A stretch of 64,000 bases of DNA. It comes from Apostichopus japonicus. Lineage: Eukaryota; Echinodermata; Holothuroidea; Aspidochirotida; Stichopodidae. A model generated the notes under the pieces. It was not told where the DNA came from and did not search any database. It saw nothing but the letters and a program-made list of their open reading frames with translations. The translations under genes were made by a program, and so were the position numbers. Shown one piece after another: positions 1-11,552 of the stretch (the stretch's first letter is position 1; every line of letters starts with the position of its first letter). The DNA lies in the NCBI RefSeq assembly GCF_037975245.1, contig NC_092580.1:4378501-4442500 (forward strand). Direction: 5' to 3'.

Positions 1-248
1 CACAGAACTGTTTCACTGCGTTTGTTTGTTCACATGTACTATTATCCTTGAGGTTCTGCGAGCAGATTAAACCTGTAAGCTGCATCGTTTCTTCCTTCTA
101 TAGTTCTTCATAATGGTAGCATTGGGTCACGTATCAATAAGCTCTCTGTAACCATGGTGTTGACTGTGGAGCACAGAGAAAGTCTGGAGCAGGTTACTTT
201 ACACCTTGTGAATACCTTTAACAATTTTCTCTGTTATTTCCCCCGCAG

Positions 249-362
249 GAGCTGCTAGCATCAGGGTTTGCAAACAGTATCTCCTCCTTTTTCCTTTGCT
301 ACGTCTCGGGGCCGTCTCTTTCAAGAATATGGATCTTAGAAAAGGCCGGAGGAAGATCCCAG
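249..362 (+). CDS. SLC26 exon (membrane domain, first exon in window)
   Basis: Acceptor cccgcag|GAG, donor CAG|gtagaa; 38 codons, phase 0 at both ends. It encodes 'ELLASGFANSISSFF' and ends 'EKAGGRSQ', matching the SLC26 segment usually written ELLALGLSN...SR...E..GG.(S/T)Q. Confidence 0.88.
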
Positions 363-3300
363 GTAGAACAAGTCACAACTTTGACACAAAATTGGTATAC
401 ATTGTCATAACTTGGAGCAGCTTGGAGCAGAAGTTTGGCCATGTTTTAATGTACATTGGTCTTGTTGTGTGTAAACAACCTATAGCTATGATATTTAAGC
501 TACAATTTTCACCTTTGGTTTTTGTTGATAACAGTTTAGTTATTAAGATGTTCATGATATAACATGTCTGTGGCTCACGGCCTGTTTTAAGAATTCATAA
601 GTGGGGGTGCCGGGAGTGGGGGATGGAACTCAAAAAAAGGGATCTTCACCCACTTTTGTTAAGTTGGAGGATACAGAATGTTTAGTCAATAATATTTTTT
701 AGTCAAGAAGTTTAACCATTGGTATCAAAATTTGACAGGAGAGAAAATAGTTGAAATCAGAAGATAGTAAAAGTTGAAATTTTGATTAAAAAATAGAAAT
801 TAAGAAATTACATAACCATAAGGATTTCCAATGTGGTAATTGTTGTGTAGGTATCTAGATGTGTACTGGCATTTTTTTTCTGATGAAATATATTAGCTAT
901 TCTAATATGTTATTTTTTTTAAAATTTTCCCTTTTACAGATCACCAGCGCTATCAACTGCGTGGTAGTCCTGATAATGATATTGGCATTGGGTCGGTATT
1001 TTGAGCCACTACCTAAGGTTAGAGTGAACATGTTTGTATGTATGTATCAACGTAGTATTAATGACTTACTTTAATAACAATGGCATTACACTGAGGATCG
1101 GTCTTATTATTTTTCACAATTGCTTGACGAAGTAAGTATTTAACATATTGAATGTAGGTTGTGCTGTCATAGGTTAGTTGTTTTGAAGATAACATGTCTT
1201 CAACACTCCCTTCAAGTTCGGTTGACGATTTCTGTAGTCTGTGTTATAGATGTTTATACCTTTTATGTTTTTTGGATAAAATCTCCAGAGAATTGACTCA
1301 TTGAACCAAAGTAGTTACATCTTGTAATGTACTTTAAATATTAGTTCCTTTTGGTTTGTGTGTGTTGGGTGGGGTTGGGGGAAGGTTGATATGGGGATGG
1401 GATGGGGTGGATATGGGTGGGGTGGGGGTAGAACAATGTTTCAACTGTTTTTAGTACAGAGTATGAGTACATATAGTCTTCGTCAAGTTTCCTTTCCTAC
1501 CTTCCCTGTTAGTTTTTTTTGGATATATATATATATATATATACATTCGTATATATTCCTGTTTGTGAGATATAAATTGCAGACCTCGGTTAAATATAAT
1601 ATTATAGTAAATACATGAAACGAAAAGTTCATCAATTGTTTGAATCTCTTTAACCTTCAACAGGCAGCACTGGCCGTGGTGCTCATATTTTCTCTAAAGG
1701 AGATGTTCTATCAGCTCAGACACCTACCATCCCTCTATCAGAAATCCCGTTGGGACTTTGTGAGTATCTTATCGCTCTGGTTCAAATCGTTCAAATCATG
1801 AAGTGAACTTCTGATTCTCAATGGCTTATTCTTGTCATGGTTTTGCAGCTATTTCAGCCATCCCCTTACAGGCTGTTGCTATGGAGACTTATCAGGTCAC
1901 AATTTTATACTTTATTGGTAGTACTTTTTTTTCATTTGGTTAATCGTTTGACACAATGTAGGGAGTGGGGGGGGGTTGGGTGGGGAGGGGACTGCAACCT
2001 GCAAATTTGGATGATTCTTAGTTGGTGGTGGGGGAGGGGTGGGAGTGGGGAGGGAAGGGGGATGTAAACAGCAAGTTTGAATGTTATTTTTAGAGATTTA
2101 TGTGGGTCAGAATGTCTTGATTTACAAGGGGATTCAAATTTGCTAGTAATTTTATCATAATATTTTGGTTTCAGCTTGTGTGGGTTGTAACCTTTTCAGC
2201 AGTGATCATCCTGGGTGTTGCGGAAGGTCTGTTCCTCTCTCTGGTGTTCTCCTTCTTTGTTTTGGTATTGAGAGTTCAGTTCCCTGGTTACAAACTGGAA
2301 GGCAAAATCAATGGATCAGAACTATTCCTAGACCAAGAATCATACAAGGTAAAACTGTCGAGTGTCCAGACGGCTGTCGAATTCCTATATTGGCCTCGTT
2401 TTAATGATATATGTTAAATCGTTCTCTCGCCTTCTTTAAGCTTAAAATCTGCAATTTTGAAATCATTTTTGTTCCATTTCTTGATTCTAAAAATCCCATG
2501 AGAAATACAGTTCATTCACTCTCGTATTCTCAGTTTAAATTATTGAAGTAGAATGTTACCAAAAATGTTTTTTTTCTTTTTTCTTAATGCATTATGCAAA
2601 GTGTCTGTGCAAGAAAATGTTTAGATTGGAATGGAATCATAACGTAATCACTAGTTGCAACATCAGACCATGTAACCTACCTACTAACACCTCTCCCCAA
2701 ATTTCAAACGATTTTTCACTCATACGTATGCTAGTACACTGTTCTGTTTCAAAGTTTGAAGTTTTTTTCTGTTATGACCTAACATGGTTCAGTCAGCAGA
2801 TCATCAGTCTGTTTGATTTAAAAAAAACAACAAATCACTTTTGCGAGAAGTTATCGTGCAAATATGAGCAGGCTTTCATTGCCTATATCTGGTATGAAGG
2901 TGTTGAAGAACTATTCCTAGACTGGGTTTTGGCCTTTTCAAATCCTTCTCAAGAATCGTTTTCATGTAGGAAGAAGCATCAACAGTGATAGATACAAATT
3001 CCATAACCAAGAGGTTTTACTGGTGTGACAATTTTGGTGTCCTAGTCGCAGTACTGACTATAAACTATAGTCCCAAAGTTCTATAAAATAATTTGATGTG
3101 AGTTAGCTAGTGTGAAGGAAGTATTAACTTCACTGCTTTGCTTATCTGTCTCATCCCAACATTCACACATTTGTCCTTAGCCTAAAAGAATTAGTAATGC
3201 TTTAGCACTGCACCACCTCTGTTGACTCACTTCCTCCTCCTCCTCCTCCTCCTCGTGCCAAATTTACCACCCTGAAGTCATAGAATTTGTATTTCTAGCA

Positions 3301-6300
3301 TAGATTTGTCGACTGCATGTAGAGACACTGCTGGTACTTGTCTTTTCTCAGAAATTTCTGAGCATGGAAGAGATTTAAATTCGATATGACATCACCTACG
3401 ATATACTGAGGAATCTTTCGGGCCGAAGCTCGTTTTCTTGTTACTTTTTGAATATAAAACAGGTGATATTAATGCTCAGTACTATTGTAGTTTTTTGGTC
3501 TCACATATTGTGAAGCAGGTTAGCCACATTGTCACCAAATTATCCCCGAACCCATGGCATGAACTGTTTGTTAGGGGAGAGAGGTTCGGTTACGAGCACT
3601 CGCAGCTTTTCTTTGATGTTCTTTACCTTTCTTCATTTTTCATGTTGGTTTCTACAGGTTGATGTTTCTCCGAAATGCATTGTCTTTCATATGGAGACCT
3701 CCTTGTGTTACTTGAACGCTGCTAAGTTTAAGGCTAGGCTGATGGATCATCTGATGTCCTTTCGGATGCAAGATTTGGAGGTTGGTGTCAATCGTTTTGG
3801 TCATTTTAGGATGTCACCGATGCTGTGAGAAGCATCCATTTTGTATAGTTATCCAAGGAACATGGTCGGGTATTTCATGGACTATTTTTGTGATGTAACT
3901 GGGCATTCAAGCATGTTATCCCTTGCTGGTCACCCCACTTGTGAGAATTCATTTGAATGAGTTTAAACTCTTCTCTAACGGTTTAGAAAATGAAAACATC
4001 GTAAAAACGTAATCCCTGTTAACCTGCTTCGTTATTTTCACTCAAACCTTATTCCATGGGGTGTGATCTACTAATGTCTTTAAAAATAGTCACCACAATG
4101 CAGTATCATTCTTCAGTATGCTTCCAAAAGTATGAGGAGGGACTCAACAAATGGGCGACCAGGATTTTGTGGTGGGTCATGAGCTTTGTTACAGAAAACA
4201 AACATTTGATTGGTAAACAAATTCAATGTTTCTGAAGGAATCTGTCTGTAAAAGTGGCCCTCCCTGTCGTACAATGATTTGTCAGAACTACAAGTTTTGA
4301 TAGTTGTGTGTGTGCTAGTGTTGTTTACTGATTTTCAGTCAATCTTCAATCAAATCAATCAATTGGTAGTATAATCATCAATCGATCAATCAATCCATTT
4401 TTGGCTTTATCAAAATATGGGGTGCAGCTAGACTAACAAAATCACAACATTGATTGCCAAGAACAAAGTTTGGGGAGCAGGGTGCTACAGTATTGTTGTA
4501 TTGTGCCCCTGATTGTTTATCAGCTGGTAACAGGGTTGGGGGGTGGGGGGGGGTGGCAAGAAGCAGGATGATAGGAGAGTGTTGCAAACTTTTGTTTTCT
4601 TATGTTTGATTACTGTTTTCGGTGAATTATCTGTGCAAGAACATGTTAGGAACGGAGTGACATACTTGTTTAGTAACCAACAAATGACTTAAAAAGTAGA
4701 CTTTCTATCATTAAAACAAAGAGATCAAACTATTGTATGCACAATCCTTGATGATCGTAAAGTTTACATCAATGTATCTGGCATGCTTTGGAATGTCTTC
4801 TTTTCAACTCATTGCAGAAGCTGGATTCCAATGACCAGGAAGAAGCAAGTTTGGTGATAGCTTTTGTTTATAAAAATGCTACATCATGAATATTTATGAA
4901 TACATTAATATTTTTAATCATGCATGAAATCCATAGAGCACATGTGTTGTACACAAGCTTGAACCATTTTGCAGATAGCAGTCTGTAATTTATTTTATAG
5001 ACTCATTCTATGCTTGTCTCTTGTGACTTTAATCCTGCCCTAAAAATTGTGTGTCATATATATATTAGTTGGCCTTTTGAATCATGGGTGACCATGCATG
5101 CTTAAAGTGGAACGGTCATTACTTTCGATGAGACCTAAGCCTGACCTTGATGCTACTCCAATTTCCCATATCTTGGATGTACTTGAAGAGCTATAGTCGT
5201 ACAACTGACCCCAGTGCACCAAACCACCGATGATTGCTTGTGACGACCGAACTGTTTTTTGCTTGATAAAGACTGGTGCTCCTTTAGGTCACATGGAAAA
5301 TGACTTCCTCATGGTCGGTTTCATTGCTGAAAGTCGGCAGTTTTAATTGTGAAATGCTGCACACTGACGAATGCCACTCTGCTAAATGCTACATGTGGAG
5401 CCTCCCCAACTGTATCCCAACACCACTTAAAACTGGCAAAATCATGCTCTACTATGTGGTCTTAAACATACACACAACCCTCTGTCCACGAGTCCACACA
5501 TTGCAACAGTCAACTTGAGTGGGGTCACATTCAGGAGGGCAGTGTGCCCAGGCCCACATAAGAGGCAACTCACCTATAGCTTTATAAGTTTGATGAAATC
5601 TCATCGGATCTTGAAGTATGGCAGACAGAATACTATTGAATGCCTTGCATATCCGTGCCATGTATTGAGGTACCTATGTGGACCTGAATTTGTGTAAAGA
5701 TTAAAAGAGGAACAGAAGTTTGTTGACATAAACCACTTTTAACGGTATGGAGTTTCATGACCAGCTATGATGTCAGAGCATAGTAGTCCAGAGTTTATTT
5801 AGATTTTTGCCTCAGGCTTGTCACACCCTACCTTTCAATTTTTAGCTGATTTTACAATATTGCTCATTGAATCCATAATCAAGAGCCTTTTTTTCATTCC
5901 ATGCCAAAGGCAAAAGGAATCTAAGCAACCATGGTGATGGTGGGTGTGTGATACTTTGTAAACCATTTTTGACTCAAAAAGCTAATTTGGGATTAACTTC
6001 ACACCTGGTATATTGATGCAGCTTTATGGGTAGAAGAACCTTATTGTTATCTGCAGTGTTCAAAGGTCATTGAGGTCAAAGTCTGAGAACCTTTGTTAAC
6101 ACAATAACTTCAAATCAAAGCTTGGATAGACTTCAGACTCTGAATTGGTCTTGGAACAAGAACCCTCTTATTTTTCATAGAGGTCAAAGGTAATTTAATG
6201 TCACCAGAGGCCCAAGGCTGAAAACATCGTAAACTCCATGACTTACAGAGCAAAGTAACAATGAACTTCATGTTTGGAATGTGGATACCTTAGTAAGTAG

Positions 6301-8183
6301 AAGAACCCTTTAAAGGCAATAGAATCTGTGTGATAGTAATGGCATGTGGCTGTGTGTGTAGATGTAACACCTTAGCTTGCGAACTCAAAATGCAGATTAG
6401 CTTGGCATGAAGTTCATAACATATTTAGATGCCCCATATCGAGTTCTCAGCTGCTTTCATTATTAGTGGAGGTCAAAAGGTCATTTGAAGTCACCAGAGG
6501 CCAAAATATGAATCCCTTGTTAGGCAAGTTTAACTCAACAATTACAACTTTAGCACATCCCATTGTTGGGTTGAGGTTCTACTTTTTCTACTTTTCTACT
6601 TTTTAGTAGTAGGTTGTTTGGGATAACCAGTGGTTGAAATCTAAAAACCTTTGTAAACCAAGCAATCTCAATATAGCTGGACTAGTCCAGCTTTGATGCA
6701 TTTCATATGTGAATGCCTCATAATGAGTTCTTGGCTTGGATTTCATATGTCATAGGAGGTCACCAGTAATCAAAATCTGAAAGTTGTTTAATGAATTTAG
6801 TCAACAACGACAGCTTTTGTGTGCTTTTTTTTTCCTTTTGCTTGCTTGCTTGAATTCAAAGGCATTTTTGCAGCACATTGGCTTGTGATGTTTGGCAGGG
6901 ATCATACAGTTAGTCGTGAAATGTATCGCTGCAGAAACCACGTACATCATGACATGCCGCAGTGCATCATCTTACACCAGTTCAGTCGATACTACCTACA
7001 TACAAAAGATAAAAGGGTTGCTATGACAACACAGTGTGTGATAAAGTGCCGAAATGTAAACAAATGGAGAAAAAGATGTGACAGTTCTTCCTTTCCTTCT
7101 TCACTCTTGGACAGCTTGTCACAACCACAGCATCGCACACTGCTGGCGATATAGGAGGAGAGGTCAATAGAAACACAGACAAAGAAGTGGAAACCAATGG
7201 TGCATCCATCAGTGTCAAAAACAGTCAACTCCAGCCTGCTACAGAAGAGGGGACACCCTCTCAGCAGGGCGTGGGCATCAGGGGGAGGGTAGTCCTCATC
7301 AACTGTAGCAGTTTTAGCTTTGTTGATCTCGACGGCGCTGGCGTCCTTGCTGCCGTCATCAACGAGTGCAAAATGGAAGATGCAAAAGTGCTGCTTGCTG
7401 GATGTTCTGGTAAGGAAGCAAATCCTACTTTTAATTCGTAGAGTAGAAGGGGATGATGGGTGGGGGTGGAGGTGGGTGTCGTGGCCTATACAAATGGCAT
7501 GACCAGTAGTTCACCATATTTAAGCCACCAGCCCAGGCATACGTGTAGTCAATGGGTCATAATCGTACAGTGTGGTCTGATCAGAATCTTCTCATGGCAA
7601 TGATGTTTTCTTATAGACTGAGTTGAGGTGCAAACTTAGTTTTGATATGTTGCAGACCATTAGAAGACACTGCTATGAGTCCATGTAGTATTGCTTTACC
7701 GCTTTAAATGTTTGTGTATGACAGTGGTACCTTGTACTCAACTGTTAAAATGGGGAGAATATGCTACCAGAAAAAATACATTCCAAATTAAAGGTTGATT
7801 TGTGTGGACTCTTGCTATCCTACTCTATACAAACTTAGCTGGTTGGAAATCCTGACAAGATCTCATTTGCAGTGAGCTTTTAATTGGTGAACACTTGGTA
7901 GACACTGGTTTCCTTTTCCAGATGTAAGCACTGATGTTTATGCCAAGCAACAAGGGTGATAAATATCTTTCATACCTCCTTCCCCATTTAAACCAAACTA
8001 GATTAATATTGTTTTAACATTTATCTGTGATGCTCTTGGCTGTGTAGCTTATGTCGTTATAATATTTCCCCCCCTTATCCAACAGAAAGTGTACGCAAGA
8101 TTCTCCTAGCCAGTGGTCATTTTGACGCTCTGACAGATATCTTCTATCCTTCCCTTGTGGATGCTTACACCTCCCAGTTTTGA
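249..8183 (+). CDS. SLC26-family anion transporter, 3' part (8 exons, 5' end outside window)
   Basis: SLC26 proteins exchange anions such as chloride, bicarbonate, sulfate or oxalate across the plasma membrane, using a membrane domain followed by a cytoplasmic STAS domain. Eight exons (249-362, 940-1017, 1664-1759, 2175-2348, 3658-3780, 4818-4853, 7115-7409, 8086-8183) splice in frame to 337 residues and a TGA. In order they give the 'ELLASGFANS' re-entrant segment, a helix ending 'RYFEPLPK', the 'LPSLYQKS' loop, the last helix pair starting 'LVWVVTFSAV', and then STAS. The STAS core shows 'VVLINCSSFSFVDLDGAG' and 'KVLLAGCS'. Between the STAS start and core lies a polar insert of about 70 residues, like the intervening sequence of SLC26A5/A6 types. 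The family call is secure from several motifs; the exact paralogue is not. The C-terminus TSQF is not a PDZ ligand that I recognise. The gene runs tail to tail with TMEM187. Confidence 0.92.
940..1017 (+). CDS. SLC26 exon (transmembrane helix)
   Basis: Acceptor ttttacag|ATC, donor AAG|gttaga; 26 codons. A hydrophobic helix ends in 'RYFEPLPK', the highly conserved SLC26 LFEPLP(K/Q) motif. Confidence 0.9.
1018..1663 (+). other. SLC26 intron with G-rich tract and AT microsatellite
   Basis: A G-rich run on the plus strand (about 1358-1430, many GGGTGGGG groups) is followed by a perfect AT dinucleotide tract at 1523-1543. No coding potential seen. Confidence 0.7.
1664..1759 (+). CDS. SLC26 exon (cytoplasmic loop)
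   Basis: Acceptor ttcaacag|GCA, donor TTT|gtgagt; 32 codons. It encodes 'LKEMFYQLRHLPSLYQKS', matching the family loop LK.MF.Q..DLP.L.K.S. Confidence 0.9.
2175..2348 (+). CDS. SLC26 exon (last helices and STAS entry)
   Basis: Acceptor gtttcag|CTT, donor AAG|gtaaaa; 58 codons. It has two hydrophobic stretches ('LVWVVTFSAVIILGVAEG' and the following LFLSLVFSFF region), then 'LEGKINGSELFLDQESYK', the usual link into STAS (family: .LG.I.GT..Y.D...Y). Confidence 0.92.
2349..3657 (+). other. SLC26 intron
   Basis: A 1.3-kb intron. It holds a TCC trinucleotide run at 3232-3254. An open stretch at 2587-2988 has no recognisable domain or splice support. Nothing else seen. Confidence 0.65.
3658..3780 (+). 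CDS. SLC26 exon (STAS first strands)
   Basis: Acceptor tttctacag|GTT, donor GAG|gttggt; 41 codons, phase 0. It encodes 'VDVSPKCIVFHMETSLCYLN' and then an A.KFK.RL helix, matching the STAS segment (..pGv.IfR....L.FaNa..F...L). The donor gttggt is weak, but the frame continues correctly. Confidence 0.85.
4818..4853 (+). CDS. SLC26 candidate microexon in the STAS insert
   Basis: A 36-nt candidate exon with acceptor attgcag|AAG and donor TTG|gtgata. It adds 12 residues (KLDSNDQEEASL), acidic and polar, which suits the disordered STAS insert. Its length is a multiple of three, so including or skipping it both keep the frame. No homology was used, so it could be a chance splice pair. Confidence 0.55.
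4854..7114 (+). other. SLC26 intron with degenerate repeats
   Basis: A 2.3-kb intron. From about 6040 to 6790 a diverged sequence block recurs four or five times (entered separately). 4854-6040 shows nothing that I can support. Confidence 0.6.
6040..6790 (+). repeat. Degenerate tandem repeat, about 4-5 diverged units
   Basis: The phrases 'gaggtcaaaggtcatt', 'gtcaccagaggcc' and 'gaacctttgtta' recur in the same order near 6065, 6181, 6472, 6620 and 6754 with much divergence. It looks like an old tandem duplication; unit borders are uncertain. Confidence 0.45.
7115..7409 (+). CDS. SLC26 exon (STAS insert and core)
   Basis: Acceptor cttggacag|CTT, donor TCT G|gtaagg; 98 codons plus 1 nt. The first 60 or so residues are polar and low in hydrophobics (the variable insert). 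The end is the STAS core 'VVLINCSSFSFVDLDGAG', then a helix, then 'KVLLAGC'. Confidence 0.93.
8086..8183 (+). CDS. SLC26 terminal exon with stop
   Basis: Acceptor tccaacag|AA joins the split codon G+AA (Glu). It encodes 'SVRKILLASGHFDALTDIFY', then a PSLVDAYTSQF end and TGA at 8181-8183. It matches the family C-terminal STAS pattern V...L...G.fd......FP.v.DA. Confidence 0.92.
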
Positions 8184-9189
8184 GAAACATCTGCTGCATT
8201 GTATATATCTTCTAAGACTACGTGTGGTGGAATCGATGTTACCCTTGCCTACAGAGTTTTTGTGAGATTGGTAGAAGATAGCCACCGATCTACAAATTGG
8301 AAGGATTCTAGAGAACTTTCATTGGAATGTTATTCCTGCTCCCTGGTTCTCTTGAGATCAGGGGCTGACTGCAGCTACTGGCTCATTGATCCAACCGACA
8401 TTGCCGGGGCTTTTGACACGAGTGGATCATGTGATGCCTCAGATGAAAACTGGCATCCTTCATGACCGATAGTTTTGGACCCTGCTGGCACCAGTCATGA
8501 GCCATTAAGCTTGGAGGTCAATCTTCCCTTGCTCTGGATAATAGAGCATAGCCCACCGATCTTAAAATGCTGAAGGATTAGTAGTCAATGTGGATAATTT
8601 AATTTAATTGTTTCTAGTTTCTAAAAGTGAAGCAAGCTGGCAAAGCTTCACATACACCACCATTTTCTTTAGTATTTTCTGGAGAGAGAGGCTGTCTTTC
8701 TTCTCAGCATCAATTATGATACCAAGTGCCTTTGATGTATATTTTACCTGAGACCAATTATTCAAGAACTTGTAATCAGTATAGTTTTGTGGAGAATACC
8801 ACCACATTTTAATATCATGTATCTTTCTTTTCCTTTGCTCTTCTTGATGATGCCTAGAAAGCCTAGTACATTAATGTAATACCTTGTCATAGTGTTGGAT
8901 ATCAGTTACACCTCAAGCAGATGTCAACAGTGTTGGTTATCACAGCGTCTTAGGACTTTCCACAGCTGTCGCTGCTTGGAAGGATACTGCACCTTGATTG
9001 TAAAGTAGTTACTTAAAAATTATGTCTTTCATTCATGGATTCTCCTTATAAGTGTCAGAGGTCTCTCTTCAAGAACGTGCCCTGTATGAAATTCGTATGC
9101 ACTTTGATTACTCTTATCCCGGTAGGCCAAGAACAACTTCTTGCTTTTATATCCTTGGACAAACTTTACCCACTGCTCGGTGCAATAAA
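8184..9189 (+). other. SLC26 3' UTR (putative) with candidate poly(A) signal
   Basis: Sequence after the stop has no further domain-like open frame. The hexamer AATAAA at 9184-9189 is followed by a G-rich stretch, a plausible cleavage context. An earlier or later end is possible. Confidence 0.35.
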
Positions 9190-9295
9190 CAAGTGTGAAA
9201 AGGGGGGGGGGGGAAGGAACTGCAATATATATAAAGTAATGTCCATTATTGTTAAATCTTAAACGTAAGGTATGCAAGTATGAAACAGAATTGAT

Positions 9296-10350
9296 ATTGA
9301 AAGGAAATACTTGGATTTGATGCAAATCATTACAGATGAGGCAACCATCACTAAATACTTGATATATTGATTATATTTGAAATATATTTTGTAAAGTTAA
9401 ATGTAAAGTAATCATATTCATTGCACAAAAGTACTTTCAAAAACATTAAAATTTACTCTCTTTTTTCCCCTTTACTTAACAAAACATCTTAGGAAAATCT
9501 ATTATTTTGAATTATAAATGAAAGGAACATAGGAATTTAGTTGTAACCATAGTTGTTGCTGTATAAGTACTTCTATGCATAATTTATGTTGAGTTCTATG
9601 CACAAATATTAATAATGTACTTATTTCATGCATTAAGTATTATGATTATTATTACTGAAAGGAAGTACTTGGATTTAATGCAAACCATGAGAGATGAGGC
9701 AACATCACTTAGTACCTGATATTATAAGTTAAATGTAAAGTAATGATACTCATTGCACAAAAGTATTTTCAAAAACATTAAAATCTATGCTCTTTTTCCC
9801 CCTTTACTTAACAAAACACTTGGAAAATCAATTATTTTAAACTATAAATGAAACAAACTTTCAGGGTTTCTTTATTTTTGTTTATTTAGTTGTAACCAAA
9901 GTTGTTGCTGCATAGGTACTTCTATGCATACTTTATGTGGAGTTTTATGCACGAATATTAATAATGTACTTATTTCATGCATTAACTATGATTATTATTA
10001 TTATCAAGGAAATACTTGGATTTGATGCAAACCATTAGAGATGAGGCAACCATCACTAAATACTTGATATTTTGATTATATTTGAATTACATTTTGTAAA
10101 GTTAAATGTAAAGTAATGATATTCATTGCACAAAAGTATTTTCAAAAACATTAAAATCTACTCTGTTTTCCCCCTTTACTTAACAAAAAATCTTAGGAAA
10201 ATCTATTTTTTTAAATGATAAATGAAAGGAACTGACAGGGTTTCTTTGTTTTATTTTATATTTAGTTGTAACCAAAATTATTGCTTCTATGCATAGTTTA
10301 TGATGAGTTCTATGCACAAATATTAGTACTGAACTTATTTCATGCATTAA
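9296..10350 (+). repeat. Three-copy tandem repeat, unit about 350 bp
   Basis: Three direct copies start near 9296, 9656 and 10003. Each has the same order of blocks: 'aaatacttggatttgatgca', 'gatgaggcaac', 'gttaaatgtaaagtaat', 'ttcaaaaacattaaaat', 'ccctttacttaacaaaa', 'gttgtaaccaaag', 'ttcatgcattaa'. Copies differ by scattered substitutions and small indels. AT-rich and not coding. Confidence 0.88.
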
Positions 10351-10967
10351 GTGTATTATTGCATGATACAGCCTGGCTGTATTTATGGGACAATGCATCA
10401 TTTGGTTGGTAGAAGGATGAAACTGAAATAAGGAGTATTTTTTTAAATCAATATGTTGAGAATTATTTTCTCCTTTTGAATAATTCACCACTACCCACAA
10501 ATAAAAGTCTTTCAAATAATGGTATCTTGTGTTAGTGTGTACTCATTGTCTGGTGAATACATTAACCCCCTAGTAAACTTTACAATGAGTGGGTGCACTG
10601 AGTGGCATATTCTAGGGGTTGTGGGAGGGGGGACTGGGGTAGGAGGGGTGGAGGTTACAGGGCGGTCAGTACTTCCTAATAAGTACAATTTTTGCCTTCA
10701 GTATCTATTAAGCATTCATTCAATGATTGTCACCCATATCCTCCCTCACTCTTCATTCCATATTGCTGATTGGCTAAATTCAAGGCTTGATGCAGAGGAG
10801 ACCTGGGTAGATATCCTCTGTCTGTTTATCATGTACAACAAGCTATATAATGCAAAACATTTACGAACTTGTGACACATCCTATCACAGTTACCCTGAAA
10901 CTAGGACCATTGCATCTTGATCATACAGTAAAGTGGAAGTAATGTTTCCATAGCTATTCAGTATTCG
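10351..10967. other. Intergenic sequence
   Basis: A short G-rich run near 10617-10665. The open stretch 10519-10920 has no recognisable domain. Nothing else seen. Confidence 0.6.
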
Positions 10968-11318
10968 AGATATTCACTTTAGGTGCTAAATCTCTGGAAA
11001 GCTCCTTTAAGGCTGACTTGATGATGAAGTCCGCTCCTCAGTGCAGGCCTAAATGTTATTGTTAATCCTTTGTTTTATTTAAAGTTTAATTACTCAACCA
11101 AACCATATTCTTTTAACTTTATATGAACAAGAGAGCACCCCCAGGTGACTCTCAACACCAACTATCCTTGTCAAATTTGTATTGTATCTTGAACATGAAA
11201 GTTAAGGGTATAAAAGTCTTTTATTTTCCTATTGATTTTTTTTTGTTAAGTCCTGCAATTTGGCCTTAAAGGAGCATTCCAGAGATTAAGCATAACTTAC
11301 AGTCAAAGTGAATATCTC
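10968..11318. repeat. Inverted repeat with arms about 45-55 bp and a 250-bp spacer
   Basis: The left arm near 10968-11013 contains 'gatattcacttt' and 'tctctggaaagctcctttaa'. The right arm near 11262-11318 contains their complements 'ttaaaggagcattccagaga' and 'aaagtgaatatc' in reverse order. It could be two outward copies of a terminal repeat or one foldback element. Confidence 0.7.
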
Positions 11319-11552
11319 CAAAACCGGAAAAGCATTTGGAAACATAAACATTGCGCCAATTTTCTGTTTTTTCTTGGACTATGAAATATCACAACAATTC
11401 TTACTAAGATCATAGTTGAAGTCTCTGTGTAGTCAATCTACCATATCTTCACTTTGTGACAAGCACCTATCAATCATATATAGCTTGGAACATTGTAGTT
11501 TGGTCTTCACGCCCTTAATATGACTGAAGGGTGACTTGTTACAATGATCTGA

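Noticed and set aside
1849-1918. Acceptor-like tttgcag|CTA followed by an open stretch, possible SLC26 exon
   Set aside because: Exons 1664-1759 and 2175-2348 join directly to the conserved 'DFLVWVVTF' type sequence; an inserted exon would break it.
2587-2988. 133-residue open frame as an extra SLC26 exon or gene
   Set aside because: No domain or family match, and the flanking SLC26 exons already join in frame at conserved positions.
10519-10920. 133-residue open frame between SLC26 and TMEM187
   Set aside because: Glycine-rich part is a G run read through; no domain, no splice or start context.
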